In this document: piece after piece, positions 34,516 to 43,136 of the stretch
How the letters are laid out: every line of letters begins with the position of its first letter
Numbering within the stretch: position 1 is the stretch's first letter
Assembly (NCBI GenBank): GCA_963704295.1
Contig: OY969884.1
Coordinates: 2,813,065 to 2,877,064, forward strand
Direction of reading: 5' to 3'
Source: JACCVL01 sp963704295
GTDB taxonomy: Bacteria; Actinomycetota; Actinomycetes; Propionibacteriales; Nocardioidaceae
Length of the DNA: 64,000 bases
Translations under genes and position numbers: made by a program
Notes under the pieces: model-generated
The model's input: only the letters and a program-made list of their open reading frames with translations
The model's database searches: none
What the model was told of the DNA's origin: nothing

Positions 34516-35644
34516 CCTCGACCTGGTGAGCGACCGGGGGCGCCGGCGGCGTGGCCGCCGGCCGCGACGCCCCGCGACCCGGCCGCACGGCTGCATCGCG
34601 GTGGCGATCGCGCTCGGGGTCGTGCTCGGCCTGGTCGCGGCGGTGGGGGTGGTGCTGTGGCGGGGCGCCGACGGACTGTCCAGCATGTTCGCGGACCCGG
34701 AGGACTTCTCCGGCAAGGGTTCGGGCTCGGTGACCGTGGAGGTCGCCGAGGGTGACTCGGCCGGTGACATCGGCGTCACCCTCGAGCGGCAGGGCGTGGT
34801 GGCGAGCGTCGAGGCGTTCACCGACGCAGCGGCCACCGACAACCGTTCGTTGAGCATCCAACCGGGGTTCTACGAGCTGCGCCGGGAGATGTCCGCGCAA
34901 GCCGCGCTGGACCTGCTGGTGGCCGGCCAGACTCGAGTCGAGAAGGCGGTCACCATCCCCGAAGGGCTCACCACCGACGAGACGCTGACCAGGTTGGCCG
35001 AGCAGACCCCGCCGACGGCGGTGGCCTACCGCGCGGCCGCCGAGCGGCCGGCCGACCTCGGCCTGCCCGCGTACGCCCGCAGCGACGTCGAGGGCTACCT
35101 GTTCCCCGCGACCTACCCGCTGCCACCGGGCGTCAACGCCGCGGAGGTGCTCGCCTTGATGGTGGACCGGTTCCGCCAGGCAGCGGAGAGCATCGGGTTG
35201 GAGAGCCGGGCGCGCGAGAACGGGCTCAGCCCGCGCCAGGTGGTGACGATCGCCAGCCTGGTGCAGGCCGAGGCGAGCCGGCCGCGGGACTTCGCCAAGG
35301 TCGCCGCCGTGATCTACAACCGGCTGGACGAGTCGATGGCGCTGGAGCTGGACTCGACGGTCCAGTACGCCACCGGCGGGACGGGCGTGTTCACCTCGGC
35401 GAAGGAGCGAAACGATCCCTCGCCGTACAACACCTACCGGTACCGCGGACTCCCGCCGGGGCCGATCGGCGCTCCGGGCGAGCTGGCGCTGGAGGCGGCT
35501 CTGCAGCCGGCCGGCGGGGACTGGACCTACTTCGTGACGGTCGACCTGCGGACCGGGAGGACCCTGTTCACCGACAACTACCGGCGGCACCTGCGCAACG
35601 TGGACAAGCTGCGCCGGTACTGCGCGGACAGTCGCCAATGTTGA
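34508..35644 (+). CDS. mltG: Endolytic murein transglycosylase MltG (YceG-like)
   Basis: A 378-residue membrane-anchored lytic transglycosylase that cuts nascent peptidoglycan strands. A basic N-terminus precedes one membrane helix (CIAVAIALGVVLGLVAAVGVVL). The LysM-like region includes VTIPEGLTTDETLTRLAEQT. The catalytic domain shows DVEGYLFPATYPLPPG, SLVQAEASRPRDFAKVAAVIYNRLD (split across the catalytic Glu) and PSPYNTYRYRGLPPGPIGAPG. GTG 34508 lies inside the ruvX end and gives a short cytoplasmic segment; a GTG six codons later is possible. It overlaps aroE. Confidence 0.94.
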   Translation: MSDLDLVSDRGRRRRGRRPRRPATRPHGCIAVAIALGVVLGLVAAVGVVLWRGADGLSSMFADPEDFSGKGSGSVTVEVAEGDSAGDIGVTLERQGVVASVEAFTDAAATDNRSLSIQPGFYELRREMSAQAALDLLVAGQTRVEKAVTIPEGLTTDETLTRLAEQTPPTAVAYRAAAERPADLGLPAYARSDVEGYLFPATYPLPPGVNAAEVLALMVDRFRQAAESIGLESRARENGLSPRQVVTIASLVQAEASRPRDFAKVAAVIYNRLDESMALELDSTVQYATGGTGVFTSAKERNDPSPYNTYRYRGLPPGPIGAPGELALEAALQPAGGDWTYFVTVDLRTGRTLFTDNYRRHLRNVDKLRRYCADSRQC

Positions 35645-36541
35645 CCGGCCGGCGGTGCGCCGTGCTCGGGCACCCGGTCGGCCACTCGCTCTCCCCGGCG
35701 CTGCACCGCGCGGCCTACACCGCCCTGGGCCTGGACTGGACCTTCGACGCCGTGGACATGACGTCGGACCGGCTGGCGGAGTTCGTCCGCACGGCATCGG
35801 TGCCTCCCTGGCGGGGATTGGCGCTCACCATGCCGCTCAAACGTGCGGTCCTGCCGCTGCTGGACACCGTCGACGATCGGGTGTCTCGTCCTCGGCGCCG
35901 CCAACACGCTGTTGTGGGAGCCGGACGGGTCGCGGGCCGGTGCGAACACCGACGTCCCCGGGCTGGTGGCGGCGCTGGGCGACGCGATGGCCGCGGTCGT
36001 GGACGCGCCGCTGCAACGCAATCCCGGGCGGGCGGGAGAGCCGGTGCTCGCCGGGGCGCGGGCCACCGTCGTCGGTGGCGGCGCCACTGCGGCGGCAGCG
36101 GTGGCGGCCCTGCACGAGCTGGGGGTGGCGACGACCACGCTGCTCGCCCGCGACCGCAGTCGGGTGGGCGAGACCCGGCGGGCGGCGAAGCGGCTGGGCA
36201 CCGACCTGCGGGTGTCCCGGCTCGACGCCGCCGGAGACCTCCCCGACGTGGTGGTCTCCACCATCCCGTCTGATGTGGCGGTGCACGCGCTCGGGGCGGA
36301 GGGCTGGCACGCCGGCTGGCGGCCGGACCTGGTTGCCGATGTCATCTACGATCCGTGGCCCTCGCCGCTGCTCGGCTGCGCCGCTTCGGCCGGGGCCGCG
36401 ACCGTCACCGGCATCGACCTGCTGGCTCACCAGGCGGTCGAGCAGCTGCGGCTGATGACCGGCCGTTCGGTCCCGGTCGACCTCCTCCGGTCCGCCGCGG
36501 CTGCGGCGTTGCGGGACCGGCCGGATACCGACCGTGGCTAG
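35638..36541 (+). pseudogene. aroE: Shikimate dehydrogenase, frameshifted at about 35884
   Basis: The gene needs two frames. The first (ATG 35638, about 82 codons to GTG 35881) encodes GHPVGHSLSPALHRAAYTAL and the catalytic-lysine motif LTMPLKRAVLPLLDTVDDRV. The rest, from CTC 35885, encodes LVLGAANTLLW, the NADP-binding VVGGGATAAAAVAAL and the C-terminal GIDLLAHQAVEQLRL. Deleting one base at about 35884 joins the parts into a normal 300-residue enzyme that reduces 3-dehydroshikimate, with family spacing (LLDTVD plus six residues before GAAN) restored. There is no slippery site or in-frame stop at the junction. A sequencing error is the simplest reading; a true lesion cannot be excluded. It overlaps the mltG stop. 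Confidence 0.85.
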
Positions 36542-36544
36542 CCT
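36539..36544 (+). promoter_or_regulatory. Candidate -10 element before the prepilin peptidase gene
   Basis: TAGCCT includes the aroE stop codon and ends eight bases before the GTG at 36553. The gap lacks a ribosome-binding site, so a leaderless transcript is likely. Confidence 0.38.
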
Positions 36545-36552
36545 CTCGGCTC

Positions 36553-37353
36553 GTGACCTCTGACCCGCTGCTCGCCGCGTCGGTCTGCGGCGTGGCGGCG
36601 GCCGCGGCAGGGCTGCTGGTGCCCCGGCTGATCGCGGCGCTGCCGGAACCGGCTGCCGACCCGGAGGGTGAGCACGAGCCGGTGGCCGAGACCGAGCCGG
36701 ACGGGTCCGTCGGCGCCCCCGCGGTCCCGGCCGCCGCAGCTGCGATGGCGCCGCCGGTGCCGCCGAAGGTGCCCTACGTCGAGCTCGCCGCCCGGCCGCG
36801 GCTGGGCGGGTGGTGCGCGTTGGCCGCCGGGACCTTCGCGGCGGCGATGGGTGCCAGCCGCGGCTGGGTCCCCGACCTGCCGGTGTGGGTCGTCCTCGCC
36901 GTGCTGGGCGTCACGCTCGGCTACATCGACTGGCGCACCCGGTTGCTGCCCGCCCGACTCGTCGTCCCCGCGTACCCGCTGGTCGCCGTGCTGATCGGAG
37001 TCGCCGCCGCGGTCGGCTGGGACGACGGCGGGCAGGCCGGGCTGGTCCGCGCCGGCATCTCGTGGCTGCTGGTGTTCGCGATCTTCTTCGTGCTGTGGTT
37101 CGTCTACCCGCGCGGCCTCGGCTACGGCGACGTCCGGCTCTCCGGCGTCCTCGGGATGTCGCTCGGCTGGCTCGGCGCCGACGCGGTCGTGCTCGGGATG
37201 TACGCGGGGTTCCTGCTCGGCGCGGTCATTGGCGGGGTGCTGGCGCTGGCCCGGGTCGTCGACCGCAAGGGCTACCCGTTCGGCCCGTTCCTGCTGCTGG
37301 GCGCCTTTCTCGGCGTGCTGCACGCCGACGGGCACCTGCTCTTCTGGCGCTGA
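36553..37353 (+). CDS. Prepilin peptidase / A24-type leader peptidase-like membrane protein
   Basis: A 266-residue polytopic membrane protein. The two catalytic aspartates of the A24 aspartic peptidase family are present: YIDWRTRLLPARL and the GxGD motif in GLGYGDVRLSG. About six membrane segments follow. An N-terminal extension of about 80 residues carries one hydrophobic segment and an acidic/Pro-rich linker; the cysteine-containing methylase domain of full-length PilD is absent. Such genes sit between aroE and aroC in many actinobacteria, where the substrate pilin (Flp/Tad or competence type) is encoded elsewhere. GTG 36553. Confidence 0.88.
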   Translation: MTSDPLLAASVCGVAAAAAGLLVPRLIAALPEPAADPEGEHEPVAETEPDGSVGAPAVPAAAAAMAPPVPPKVPYVELAARPRLGGWCALAAGTFAAAMGASRGWVPDLPVWVVLAVLGVTLGYIDWRTRLLPARLVVPAYPLVAVLIGVAAAVGWDDGGQAGLVRAGISWLLVFAIFFVLWFVYPRGLGYGDVRLSGVLGMSLGWLGADAVVLGMYAGFLLGAVIGGVLALARVVDRKGYPFGPFLLLGAFLGVLHADGHLLFWR

Positions 37354-37377
37354 CAGGGGCTCTCGCCGCCTGCGTGC

Positions 37378-37383
37378 CAGACT
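37378..37383 (+). promoter_or_regulatory. Candidate -10 element before aroC
   Basis: CAGACT ends seven bases before the aroC ATG, with GACGCGC between and no ribosome-binding site. It is a weaker match (C in place of T at position 1) but follows the same spacing rule as the other leaderless sites. Confidence 0.33.
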
Positions 37384-37390
37384 GACGCGC

Positions 37391-38560
37391 ATGCTGCGAT
37401 GGCTCACCGCCGGGGAGTCCCACGGCCCGGCGCTGGTCGCCGTGCTGGAGGGGGTGCCCGCCGGGGTCCCGGTGACCACCGACGCTATCGCCACGGCGCT
37501 GGCCCGCCGCCGGCTCGGCCACGGCCGGGGGGCGCGGATGAGCTTCGAGCAGGACGAGCTGGAGATCGTGGGCGGCGTCCGGCACGGCCGGACGATCGGG
37601 AGCCCGGTCGCGCTGCGCATCGGCAACACCGAGTGGCCCAAGTGGGAGCAGGTGATGGCGGCCGACCCGGTGGATCCGGAGACGCTCGCCGGCCTGGCCC
37701 GCGGTGCCCCGCTCACCCGTCCGCGGCCCGGCCACGCCGACCTGGTGGGGATGCAGAAGTACGGCTTCGACGAGGCGCGGCCGGTGCTCGAGCGGGCCAG
37801 CGCCCGGGAGACCGCCGCACGGGTAGGGCTCGGCGCGGTCGCCGCCGCCCTGCTCGAGGCCGGATCCGGCGCCAGGGTGCTCAGCCACGTGGTGCGCATC
37901 GGTGGGGTCCGCGTGCCCGCCGGAGTCGTGCCCGGGCCGGACGACCGGGAGTGCGTGGACGCCGACCCGGTGCGCTGTGCCCACCCCGCCACCGCCGCGG
38001 CGATGCTCGAGGAGATCGACCTCGCCCGCAAGGACGGTGACACGCTCGGCGGCGTGGTGGAGGTGGTGGTGCACGGGCTGCCGCCAGGGCTCGGCAGCCA
38101 CGTGCACGGCGACCGCCGGATCGACGGCCGGCTGGCCGGTGCGGTGATGGGGATTCAGGCGATCAAGGCAGTCGAGATCGGCGACGGCTTCGACCTGGCG
38201 AGCGCCCGCGGCTCACAGGCCCACGACGAGATCGTTCCCGGCCCGGCGGGGGCCCGTCGGCTGTCCGGGCGCTCCGGCGGTACGGAGGGCGGCATGACCA
38301 CCGGCGATGTGCTGCGGGTTCGAGCCGCGATGAAGCCGATCGCGACCGTCCCGCGGGCGCTGCGGACCGTGGATGTCGCGACCGGTGCGGCGGCGACCGC
38401 TCACCACCAGCGCTCCGACGTCTGCGCCGTCCCGGCCGCCGGTGTCGTCGCCGAGGCGATGGTCGCGCTGGTGCTCGCCGACGCGCTGCTGGAGAAGTTC
38501 GGCGGCGACTCGGTCCCCGAGCTCCGGCGCGCGCACGACGCCTACCGAGCGGGCCTGTGA
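37391..38560 (+). CDS. aroC: Chorismate synthase
   Basis: A 389-residue enzyme that converts 5-enolpyruvylshikimate 3-phosphate to chorismate using reduced FMN. All three family signatures are present: GESHGPALVAVLEGVPAG, RPGHADLVGMQKYGFDEARP and RASARETAARVGLGAVA; a further FMN-binding block GRSGGTEGGMTTGDVLRVRA is intact. ATG 37391 follows a -10-like hexamer, so the mRNA may be leaderless. It overlaps aroK by four bases, giving the shikimate operon aroC-aroK-aroB. Confidence 0.97.
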   Translation: MLRWLTAGESHGPALVAVLEGVPAGVPVTTDAIATALARRRLGHGRGARMSFEQDELEIVGGVRHGRTIGSPVALRIGNTEWPKWEQVMAADPVDPETLAGLARGAPLTRPRPGHADLVGMQKYGFDEARPVLERASARETAARVGLGAVAAALLEAGSGARVLSHVVRIGGVRVPAGVVPGPDDRECVDADPVRCAHPATAAAMLEEIDLARKDGDTLGGVVEVVVHGLPPGLGSHVHGDRRIDGRLAGAVMGIQAIKAVEIGDGFDLASARGSQAHDEIVPGPAGARRLSGRSGGTEGGMTTGDVLRVRAAMKPIATVPRALRTVDVATGAAATAHHQRSDVCAVPAAGVVAEAMVALVLADALLEKFGGDSVPELRRAHDAYRAGL

Positions 38561-39081
38561 GCCCGCTCGTCGTCCTGGTCGGCCCGCCCGGGTCCGGCAA
38601 AACCAGTGTCGCCGCCGTCCTCGCCGCCACGCTCGACACGATCGCCCGGGACACCGACGCCGACATCGAGGCCGACCAGGGCGCCAGCGTCGCCGACATA
38701 CTGGTCGGTGAGGGGGAGCAGCACTTCCGCCGCTTGGAGGCGGCTGCCGTCAGCCGGGCCCTGGCCGAGCACGACGGGGTGCTCGCGCTCGGCGGCGGAG
38801 CGGTGCTCGACCCGGCCACCCGCGAGGCGCTGCAGGGCCACCGGGTCGTCTTCCTCGACGTCGGCTTGGCGGAGTCGGCCCGACGGGTCGGCCTCGGGAT
38901 CTCCCGGCCCTTGCTGGTCGGCAACGTCAGGGGTCGGCTGAAGGCGCTGCTGGACGCGCGTCGGCCGCTCTACCTCGAGGTCGCCGACGCCGTGGTCGGC
39001 ACGGACGGGCGGGACGTCGACGCGGTCAGCGCCGAGGTGCTCGCCCGGCTCGACGGGCTCCCGGGCGGGGACCGTCGATGA
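38557..39081 (+). CDS. aroK: Shikimate kinase
   Basis: A 174-residue P-loop kinase that phosphorylates shikimate. The Walker A motif is GPPGSGKTSVAAVLA, followed by the acidic metal/shikimate site RDTDADIEADQG and the GGGAVLDP loop. The lid arginines fall in ESARRVGLGISRPLL. GTG 38557 overlaps the aroC stop, and aroB overlaps its end. Confidence 0.94.
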   Translation: MSPLVVLVGPPGSGKTSVAAVLAATLDTIARDTDADIEADQGASVADILVGEGEQHFRRLEAAAVSRALAEHDGVLALGGGAVLDPATREALQGHRVVFLDVGLAESARRVGLGISRPLLVGNVRGRLKALLDARRPLYLEVADAVVGTDGRDVDAVSAEVLARLDGLPGGDRR

Positions 39082-40178
39082 CCGGGGACGGTCCGACCGT
39101 CGTGCCCGTGGCCGGGCCCGCCCCGTACGAGGTGGTGGTCGGCCACGGCCTGCTCGACCGGCTGCCCGGCCTGGTCGGCCCGCAGGCCCGGCGGGTGGCG
39201 GTGCTGCACCCGGAGCGGCTGGCATCCACCGCCGGGACGGTCGCCGCCGGGCTGGAGCGCGCTGGCTACCGGGTGCTGCTGCTGCCCGTCCCGGACGGTG
39301 AACCCGCCAAGACCACCGGCGTCGCGGCCGACTGCTGGGCGGCGCTGGGACAAGACGGCTTCACCCGCACCGACGTCGTCGTCGGTGTCGGTGGGGGAGC
39401 GGTGACGGACCTGGCCGGGTTCGTCGCCGCCACCTGGCTGCGTGGGGTGCCGGTCGTGCACGCGCCGACCACGCTGCTCGCGATGGTGGACGCCGCCGTC
39501 GGCGGCAAGACCGGCATCAACACCCGTGAGGGCAAGAACCTGGTCGGCGCCTTCCACGAGCCGGCCGGTGTGCTGGCCGACCTCGACCTGCTCCACACGC
39601 TGCCTGCAGCGGACCTGGCGGCCGGGCTGGCCGAGGTCGTCAAGTGCGGTTTCATCGCCGACCCGCCGATCCTCGACCTGGTGGAAGCCGACCCGGACGC
39701 AGCGAGGGACCCCGCGTCGCCGGTGCTCCGCGAGCTGGTGGAGCGTGCGGTCCGGGTGAAGGCGGCAGTGGTCGCCGCCGACCTGCGGGAGTCCGGGCAG
39801 GGGGCCGGCCTCGGCCGGGAGGCGCTCAACTACGGGCACACCCTGGGGCACGCGGTGGAACGGGTGGAGGGCTATGGCGTCCGGCACGGCGACGCGGTGG
39901 CCATCGGTCTGGTGTTCGCGGCCGAGCTGGCCAGGCTCGGGGGGCGGCTCGACGACGAGATCGCGGAGCGGCACCGTGCGGTGCTGGCGGGGCTGGGGCT
40001 GCCGATCCGCTACCGCGGTGACGTGTGGCCGGAGCTGATGGCGGCGATGCGGGTGGACAAGAAGGCACGTGGCGACCGGCTGCGCTTCGTCGTCCTCGAC
40101 GGGCTCGCCCGGCCGGGTGTGTTCGAGGCGCCGGACCCGAACCTGCTCGAGGCCGCGTATGCCACCCTCGCCACCTAG
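39078..40178 (+). CDS. aroB: 3-dehydroquinate synthase
   Basis: A 366-residue NAD- and zinc-dependent enzyme making 3-dehydroquinate from DAHP. The NAD-binding GVGGGAVTDLAGFVAATWLRG, the ligand-binding VDAAVGGKTGINTREGKNL, and the zinc ligands in NYGHTLGHAVE are intact. ATG 39078 overlaps aroK. In many actinobacteria aroQ follows, but here pepQ does. Confidence 0.96.
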   Translation: MTGDGPTVVPVAGPAPYEVVVGHGLLDRLPGLVGPQARRVAVLHPERLASTAGTVAAGLERAGYRVLLLPVPDGEPAKTTGVAADCWAALGQDGFTRTDVVVGVGGGAVTDLAGFVAATWLRGVPVVHAPTTLLAMVDAAVGGKTGINTREGKNLVGAFHEPAGVLADLDLLHTLPAADLAAGLAEVVKCGFIADPPILDLVEADPDAARDPASPVLRELVERAVRVKAAVVAADLRESGQGAGLGREALNYGHTLGHAVERVEGYGVRHGDAVAIGLVFAAELARLGGRLDDEIAERHRAVLAGLGLPIRYRGDVWPELMAAMRVDKKARGDRLRFVVLDGLARPGVFEAPDPNLLEAAYATLAT

Positions 40179-40181
40179 GCT
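40176..40181 (+). promoter_or_regulatory. Candidate -10 element for leaderless pepQ mRNA
   Basis: TAGGCT overlaps the aroB stop and ends six bases before the pepQ ATG; TGCGGCC-type bases between have no ribosome-binding site. It could drive pepQ-efp-nusB. Confidence 0.45.
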
Positions 40182-40187
40182 GCGGCC

Positions 40188-41273
40188 ATGCCCGCCCTGC
40201 ACGCCGACCGGCGCGACCGGCTGCGCTCCCTGCTGGCCGAGCGCGAGCTGGCCGCCGCCCTGGTGACCGACCTGGTGAACGTGCGCTACCTGTCCGGCTT
40301 CACCGGATCGAACGCGGCGATGGTCGTGACCGCGGAGCAGCTTGCCGGTGGCGACCTGTTCGCCACGGACGGGCGCTACGTCGATCAAGCCGCGGACCAG
40401 TGCCCCGACCTGCACCGGCTGACCACCCGGGCGCTGGTCCACGACCTGCTCGCGGCCGCGCCGGCGCTGGACCGCCTCGGCGTCGAGACACATGCGCTGA
40501 GCGTGGACGCACACGCCGACCTGCTGGCCGAGGTGGACGTCCCGCCGGTGTCGCTGCGGCGCGCGGTCGAGCAGCTGCGGGAGGTCAAGGACGACACCGA
40601 GATCGCGGCGCTGACCCGCGCCTGCGCCCTGTCCACCGCGGCGCTGCGCGGGCTCTGGGAGGGTCCATTGCTCGGCCGCACCGAACGTGAGGTCGCACGC
40701 GACCTCGAGGCCCGGATGTTTGCCCTCGGAGCCGAGTGGATCGCCTTCGACACCATCGTGGCCAGCGGGCCGAACAGCGCCATCCCGCACCACGAGCCCA
40801 CCGACCGCCGGATCCAGCGCGGTGACCTGCTCAAGTGCGACTACGGGGCGCGCGTCGACGGCTACCACGCCGACTGCACGCGCACGGTGGTCGTCGGCGC
40901 CGAGCCGGCGGACTGGCAGCGCGAGATCCACACCGCTGTTCGGGACGCGCAGTGGACCGGCGTGCAGGCGATGAGGGCCGGCGTCGAGGTCCGGCAGCCG
41001 GACGCCGCCGCTCGCCGGGTCCTGGACGAGGCGGGCTGGCTGGAGCGGTTCACCACCGGCATCGGGCACGGGGTGGGGTTGCAGATCCACGAGGACCCGT
41101 TCGTCGGGCCGCGGCACCCCGGTAGACTCCGCGACCGCACCTCCGTGACGATGGAGCCCGGCGTCTACCTTCCGGGTCGTGGCGGGGTGCGGATCGAGGA
41201 CACCCTCGTGGTTGGCCCGGCGGACCCGGCGGTGCTGACCGATCTGACCCGCGACCTGCTCGTCGTCGGCTGA
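40188..41273 (+). CDS. pepQ: Xaa-Pro aminopeptidase / M24 family peptidase
   Basis: A 361-residue metallopeptidase of the pita-bread fold. An N-terminal creatinase-like domain (VRYLSGFTGSNAAMVV) is followed by the catalytic domain with the dinuclear metal ligands: two aspartates in LKCDYGARVDGYHADCTRTV, a histidine in GIGHGVGLQIHEDPF, and glutamates in TMEPGVYLPGRGGVRIEDTL. It probably hydrolyses N-terminal X-Pro bonds in the cytoplasm. The position just before efp is typical of many bacteria. ATG 40188 is six bases after a -10-like hexamer. Confidence 0.93.
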   Translation: MPALHADRRDRLRSLLAERELAAALVTDLVNVRYLSGFTGSNAAMVVTAEQLAGGDLFATDGRYVDQAADQCPDLHRLTTRALVHDLLAAAPALDRLGVETHALSVDAHADLLAEVDVPPVSLRRAVEQLREVKDDTEIAALTRACALSTAALRGLWEGPLLGRTEREVARDLEARMFALGAEWIAFDTIVASGPNSAIPHHEPTDRRIQRGDLLKCDYGARVDGYHADCTRTVVVGAEPADWQREIHTAVRDAQWTGVQAMRAGVEVRQPDAAARRVLDEAGWLERFTTGIGHGVGLQIHEDPFVGPRHPGRLRDRTSVTMEPGVYLPGRGGVRIEDTLVVGPADPAVLTDLTRDLLVVG

Positions 41274-41323
41274 CGCCGACGCTGCTGCGGAGGCCGCGCG
41301 ACGCGAAGGACACCACTACACCG

Positions 41324-41887
41324 ATGGCGACCACCAACGACCTCAAGAACGGCATGGTGCTCAACCTCGACGGCCAGCTCTGGGCCGTCGTCTGGTTCCA
41401 GCACCACAAGCCGGGCAAGGGTGGCGCCATCGTGCGCACCAAGCTCAAGAACGTGCTCTCCGGCAAGGTCGTCGACAAGACGTTCAACGCCGACGTCAAG
41501 GTGGACACCGCGAACGTCGACAAGCGGCAGATGCAGTACCTCTACAACGACGGCGAGTCGTACGTCTTCATGGACACCGAAAGCTACGACCAGGTGCACC
41601 TCGGTGACGCTGTGGTGGGCGACGCCGTGCACTACCTGTTGGACAACCAGGAAGCGGTGGTGGCGATGCACGAAGGCACCCCGCTCTACATCGAGCTGCC
41701 GGCCTCCGTCGAGCTGACCGTTGAGTACACCGAGCCGGGGCTGCAGGGCGACCGCTCGTCCGGGGGCACCAAGCCGGCCCGGCTCGAGACCGGGGCGAAC
41801 ATCGCAGTTCCGCTGTTCATCACCAGCGGCGAGCGGGTCAAGGTGGACACCCGCGACGGAAGCTACCTCGGCCGCGTCAGCGGCTGA
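41324..41887 (+). CDS. efp: Translation elongation factor P
   Basis: A 187-residue factor that rescues ribosomes stalled at consecutive prolines. The three beta-barrel domains are recognisable. The tip loop QHHKPGKGGAIVRTK carries Lys32 at the position that is modified in other bacteria; no modification gene (epmA, earP, ymfI) was seen in the window. ATG 41324. It is followed after 19 bases by nusB. Confidence 0.97.
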   Translation: MATTNDLKNGMVLNLDGQLWAVVWFQHHKPGKGGAIVRTKLKNVLSGKVVDKTFNADVKVDTANVDKRQMQYLYNDGESYVFMDTESYDQVHLGDAVVGDAVHYLLDNQEAVVAMHEGTPLYIELPASVELTVEYTEPGLQGDRSSGGTKPARLETGANIAVPLFITSGERVKVDTRDGSYLGRVSG

Positions 41888-41906
41888 CGGAGGCTGACCC
41901 GGCCCG

Positions 41907-42308
41907 ATGGCTGCACGGACGAAGGCGCGGAAGCGGGCCCTGGACATCCTCTACGGCTCCGAGCTGCGCGGGCTGACGCTCGACGGCCTGCTGGACGCGG
42001 CGGACGGACCGCCGATCCACGACTACACCACCCGCCTGGTTCGCGGCGTCACCGAGCACCGCGCGCGCATCGACGAGGTGTTGGCGTCCTCGTCCGTCGG
42101 CTGGTCGTTGGACCGGATGCCGGCGATCGACCGCAACCTGCTGCGGATCGGCGCCTTCGAGCTGCTCTACGCCGACGACGTGCCCGACGCGGTCGCGATC
42201 AGCGAGGCGGTGCACCTGGCCGGAGAGCTGTCGACCGAGGAGTCCCCGCCGTTCGTGAACGGCGTCTTGGCCACGGTTTCCGAGGCCAAACCGACACCTA
42301 CCGCTTGA
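41907..42308 (+). CDS. nusB: Transcription antitermination factor NusB
   Basis: A 133-residue all-helical factor that joins NusE on boxA RNA during rRNA transcription. It begins MAARTKARKRALDILYGSEL (arginine-rich RNA-binding N-terminus) and has GWSLDRMPAIDRNLLRIGAFELLY and AISEAVHLAGELSTEESPPFVNGVL split over the C-terminal half. ATG 41907. The efp-nusB order is conserved in actinobacteria; here it is followed by an ABC transporter instead of bldD directly. Confidence 0.95.
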   Translation: MAARTKARKRALDILYGSELRGLTLDGLLDAADGPPIHDYTTRLVRGVTEHRARIDEVLASSSVGWSLDRMPAIDRNLLRIGAFELLYADDVPDAVAISEAVHLAGELSTEESPPFVNGVLATVSEAKPTPTA

Positions 42309-42479
42309 TTCGGACAGGTCACATCCGCATCACGGACGTCGTCAACACCGGCAATTCACCCTACGGCCCGGCCGTCGTCGCGTAGTCTCCCGAAAACGTC
42401 AGGAACACCGCGGAGCGCCGCGCAGCCGTTTCCGCGCCTCGCACCAGGTTCAGCCCCGAGCCCGCGAAAGGAGGCGTCG
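42309..42479 (+). other. Intergenic region before the osmoprotectant transporter
   Basis: This 171-base stretch is the AT-richer part of the neighbourhood. It contains a possible TAGTCT -10 hexamer at about 42385, a few short inverted repeats, and a strong AAAGGAGG ribosome-binding site just before the ATG at 42480. I see no coding frame or recognised RNA element in it, and no obvious terminator after nusB. Confidence 0.45.
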
Positions 42480-43136
42480 ATGGGTGGTCTGCCGTTCGAC
42501 GAGTACCTCTCGGCGTTCCGCGACGACCTCCAGTTCGCAGCTCAACGGCACTTGCTGGTATCGCTGTACGTGCTGTTGATCGCCACCGTGACCGGCATGG
42601 TGGGCGGGATGCTCGTCTACCGCAGCAAGCTGGCCTCCGGGCTCACCATCGGCACCCTCGCGGTCGCCTTCACCATCCCGAGCATCGCGCTGTTCGGCCT
42701 GCTGGTCCCGGTGTTCGGTTTCGGCCTGGCTGTCGGTTTCCCGGTCCTCACGATGTACGGCCTGCTGCCGGTCCTGCGGAACACCATCGTCGGCCTGAAC
42801 AGCGTCGACGCCCCCACCCTGGACGCGGCGCGCGGGATCGGGATGGGTCGGTTCCGCATCCTGTGGCAGATCGAGCTACCGCTGGCGTGGCCGGTCATCC
42901 TGGCCGGCGTCCGCGTGTCCGGCCAGCTGATCGTCGGCCTGGTGGCGATCGGTGCCTACGTGCAGGTCCCCGGGCTCGGTGAGCTGTTGTTCAACGCGCT
43001 GCAGAACCTGGGCTCGGTGAACACCTTCAACCAGGCTCTCGCGGGGACCCTGCTCGTCACGCTGATCGCGCTCCTGCTCGATGCCAGCTTCGTCGTCGTC
43101 CGTCGCCTCACCACCCCGAGGGGAATCCGTGTCTGA
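42480..43136 (+). CDS. Glycine betaine/choline-type ABC transporter permease (OpuC/ProW family), first copy
   Basis: A 218-residue membrane protein with five or six helices. The permease signature with the ATPase-docking EAA loop is visible at LRNTIVGLNSVDAPTLDAARGIGMGRF (read in two parts: LRNTIVGLNSVDAPTL and DAARGIGMGRF). Family members import quaternary ammonium compounds for osmoprotection. ATG 42480 has an AAAGGAGG site seven bases upstream, the best in the window. It overlaps the ATPase gene. The locus has two permeases flanking the ATPase gene, as in many OpuC systems. Confidence 0.92.
   Translation: MGGLPFDEYLSAFRDDLQFAAQRHLLVSLYVLLIATVTGMVGGMLVYRSKLASGLTIGTLAVAFTIPSIALFGLLVPVFGFGLAVGFPVLTMYGLLPVLRNTIVGLNSVDAPTLDAARGIGMGRFRILWQIELPLAWPVILAGVRVSGQLIVGLVAIGAYVQVPGLGELLFNALQNLGSVNTFNQALAGTLLVTLIALLLDASFVVVRRLTTPRGIRV

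Noticed and set aside
35638..36541. Programmed frameshifting in aroE
   Set aside because: There is no slippery codon, stop codon or stimulatory structure at the junction, and the first frame stays open well past it. A sequence error or simple mutation explains the data better.
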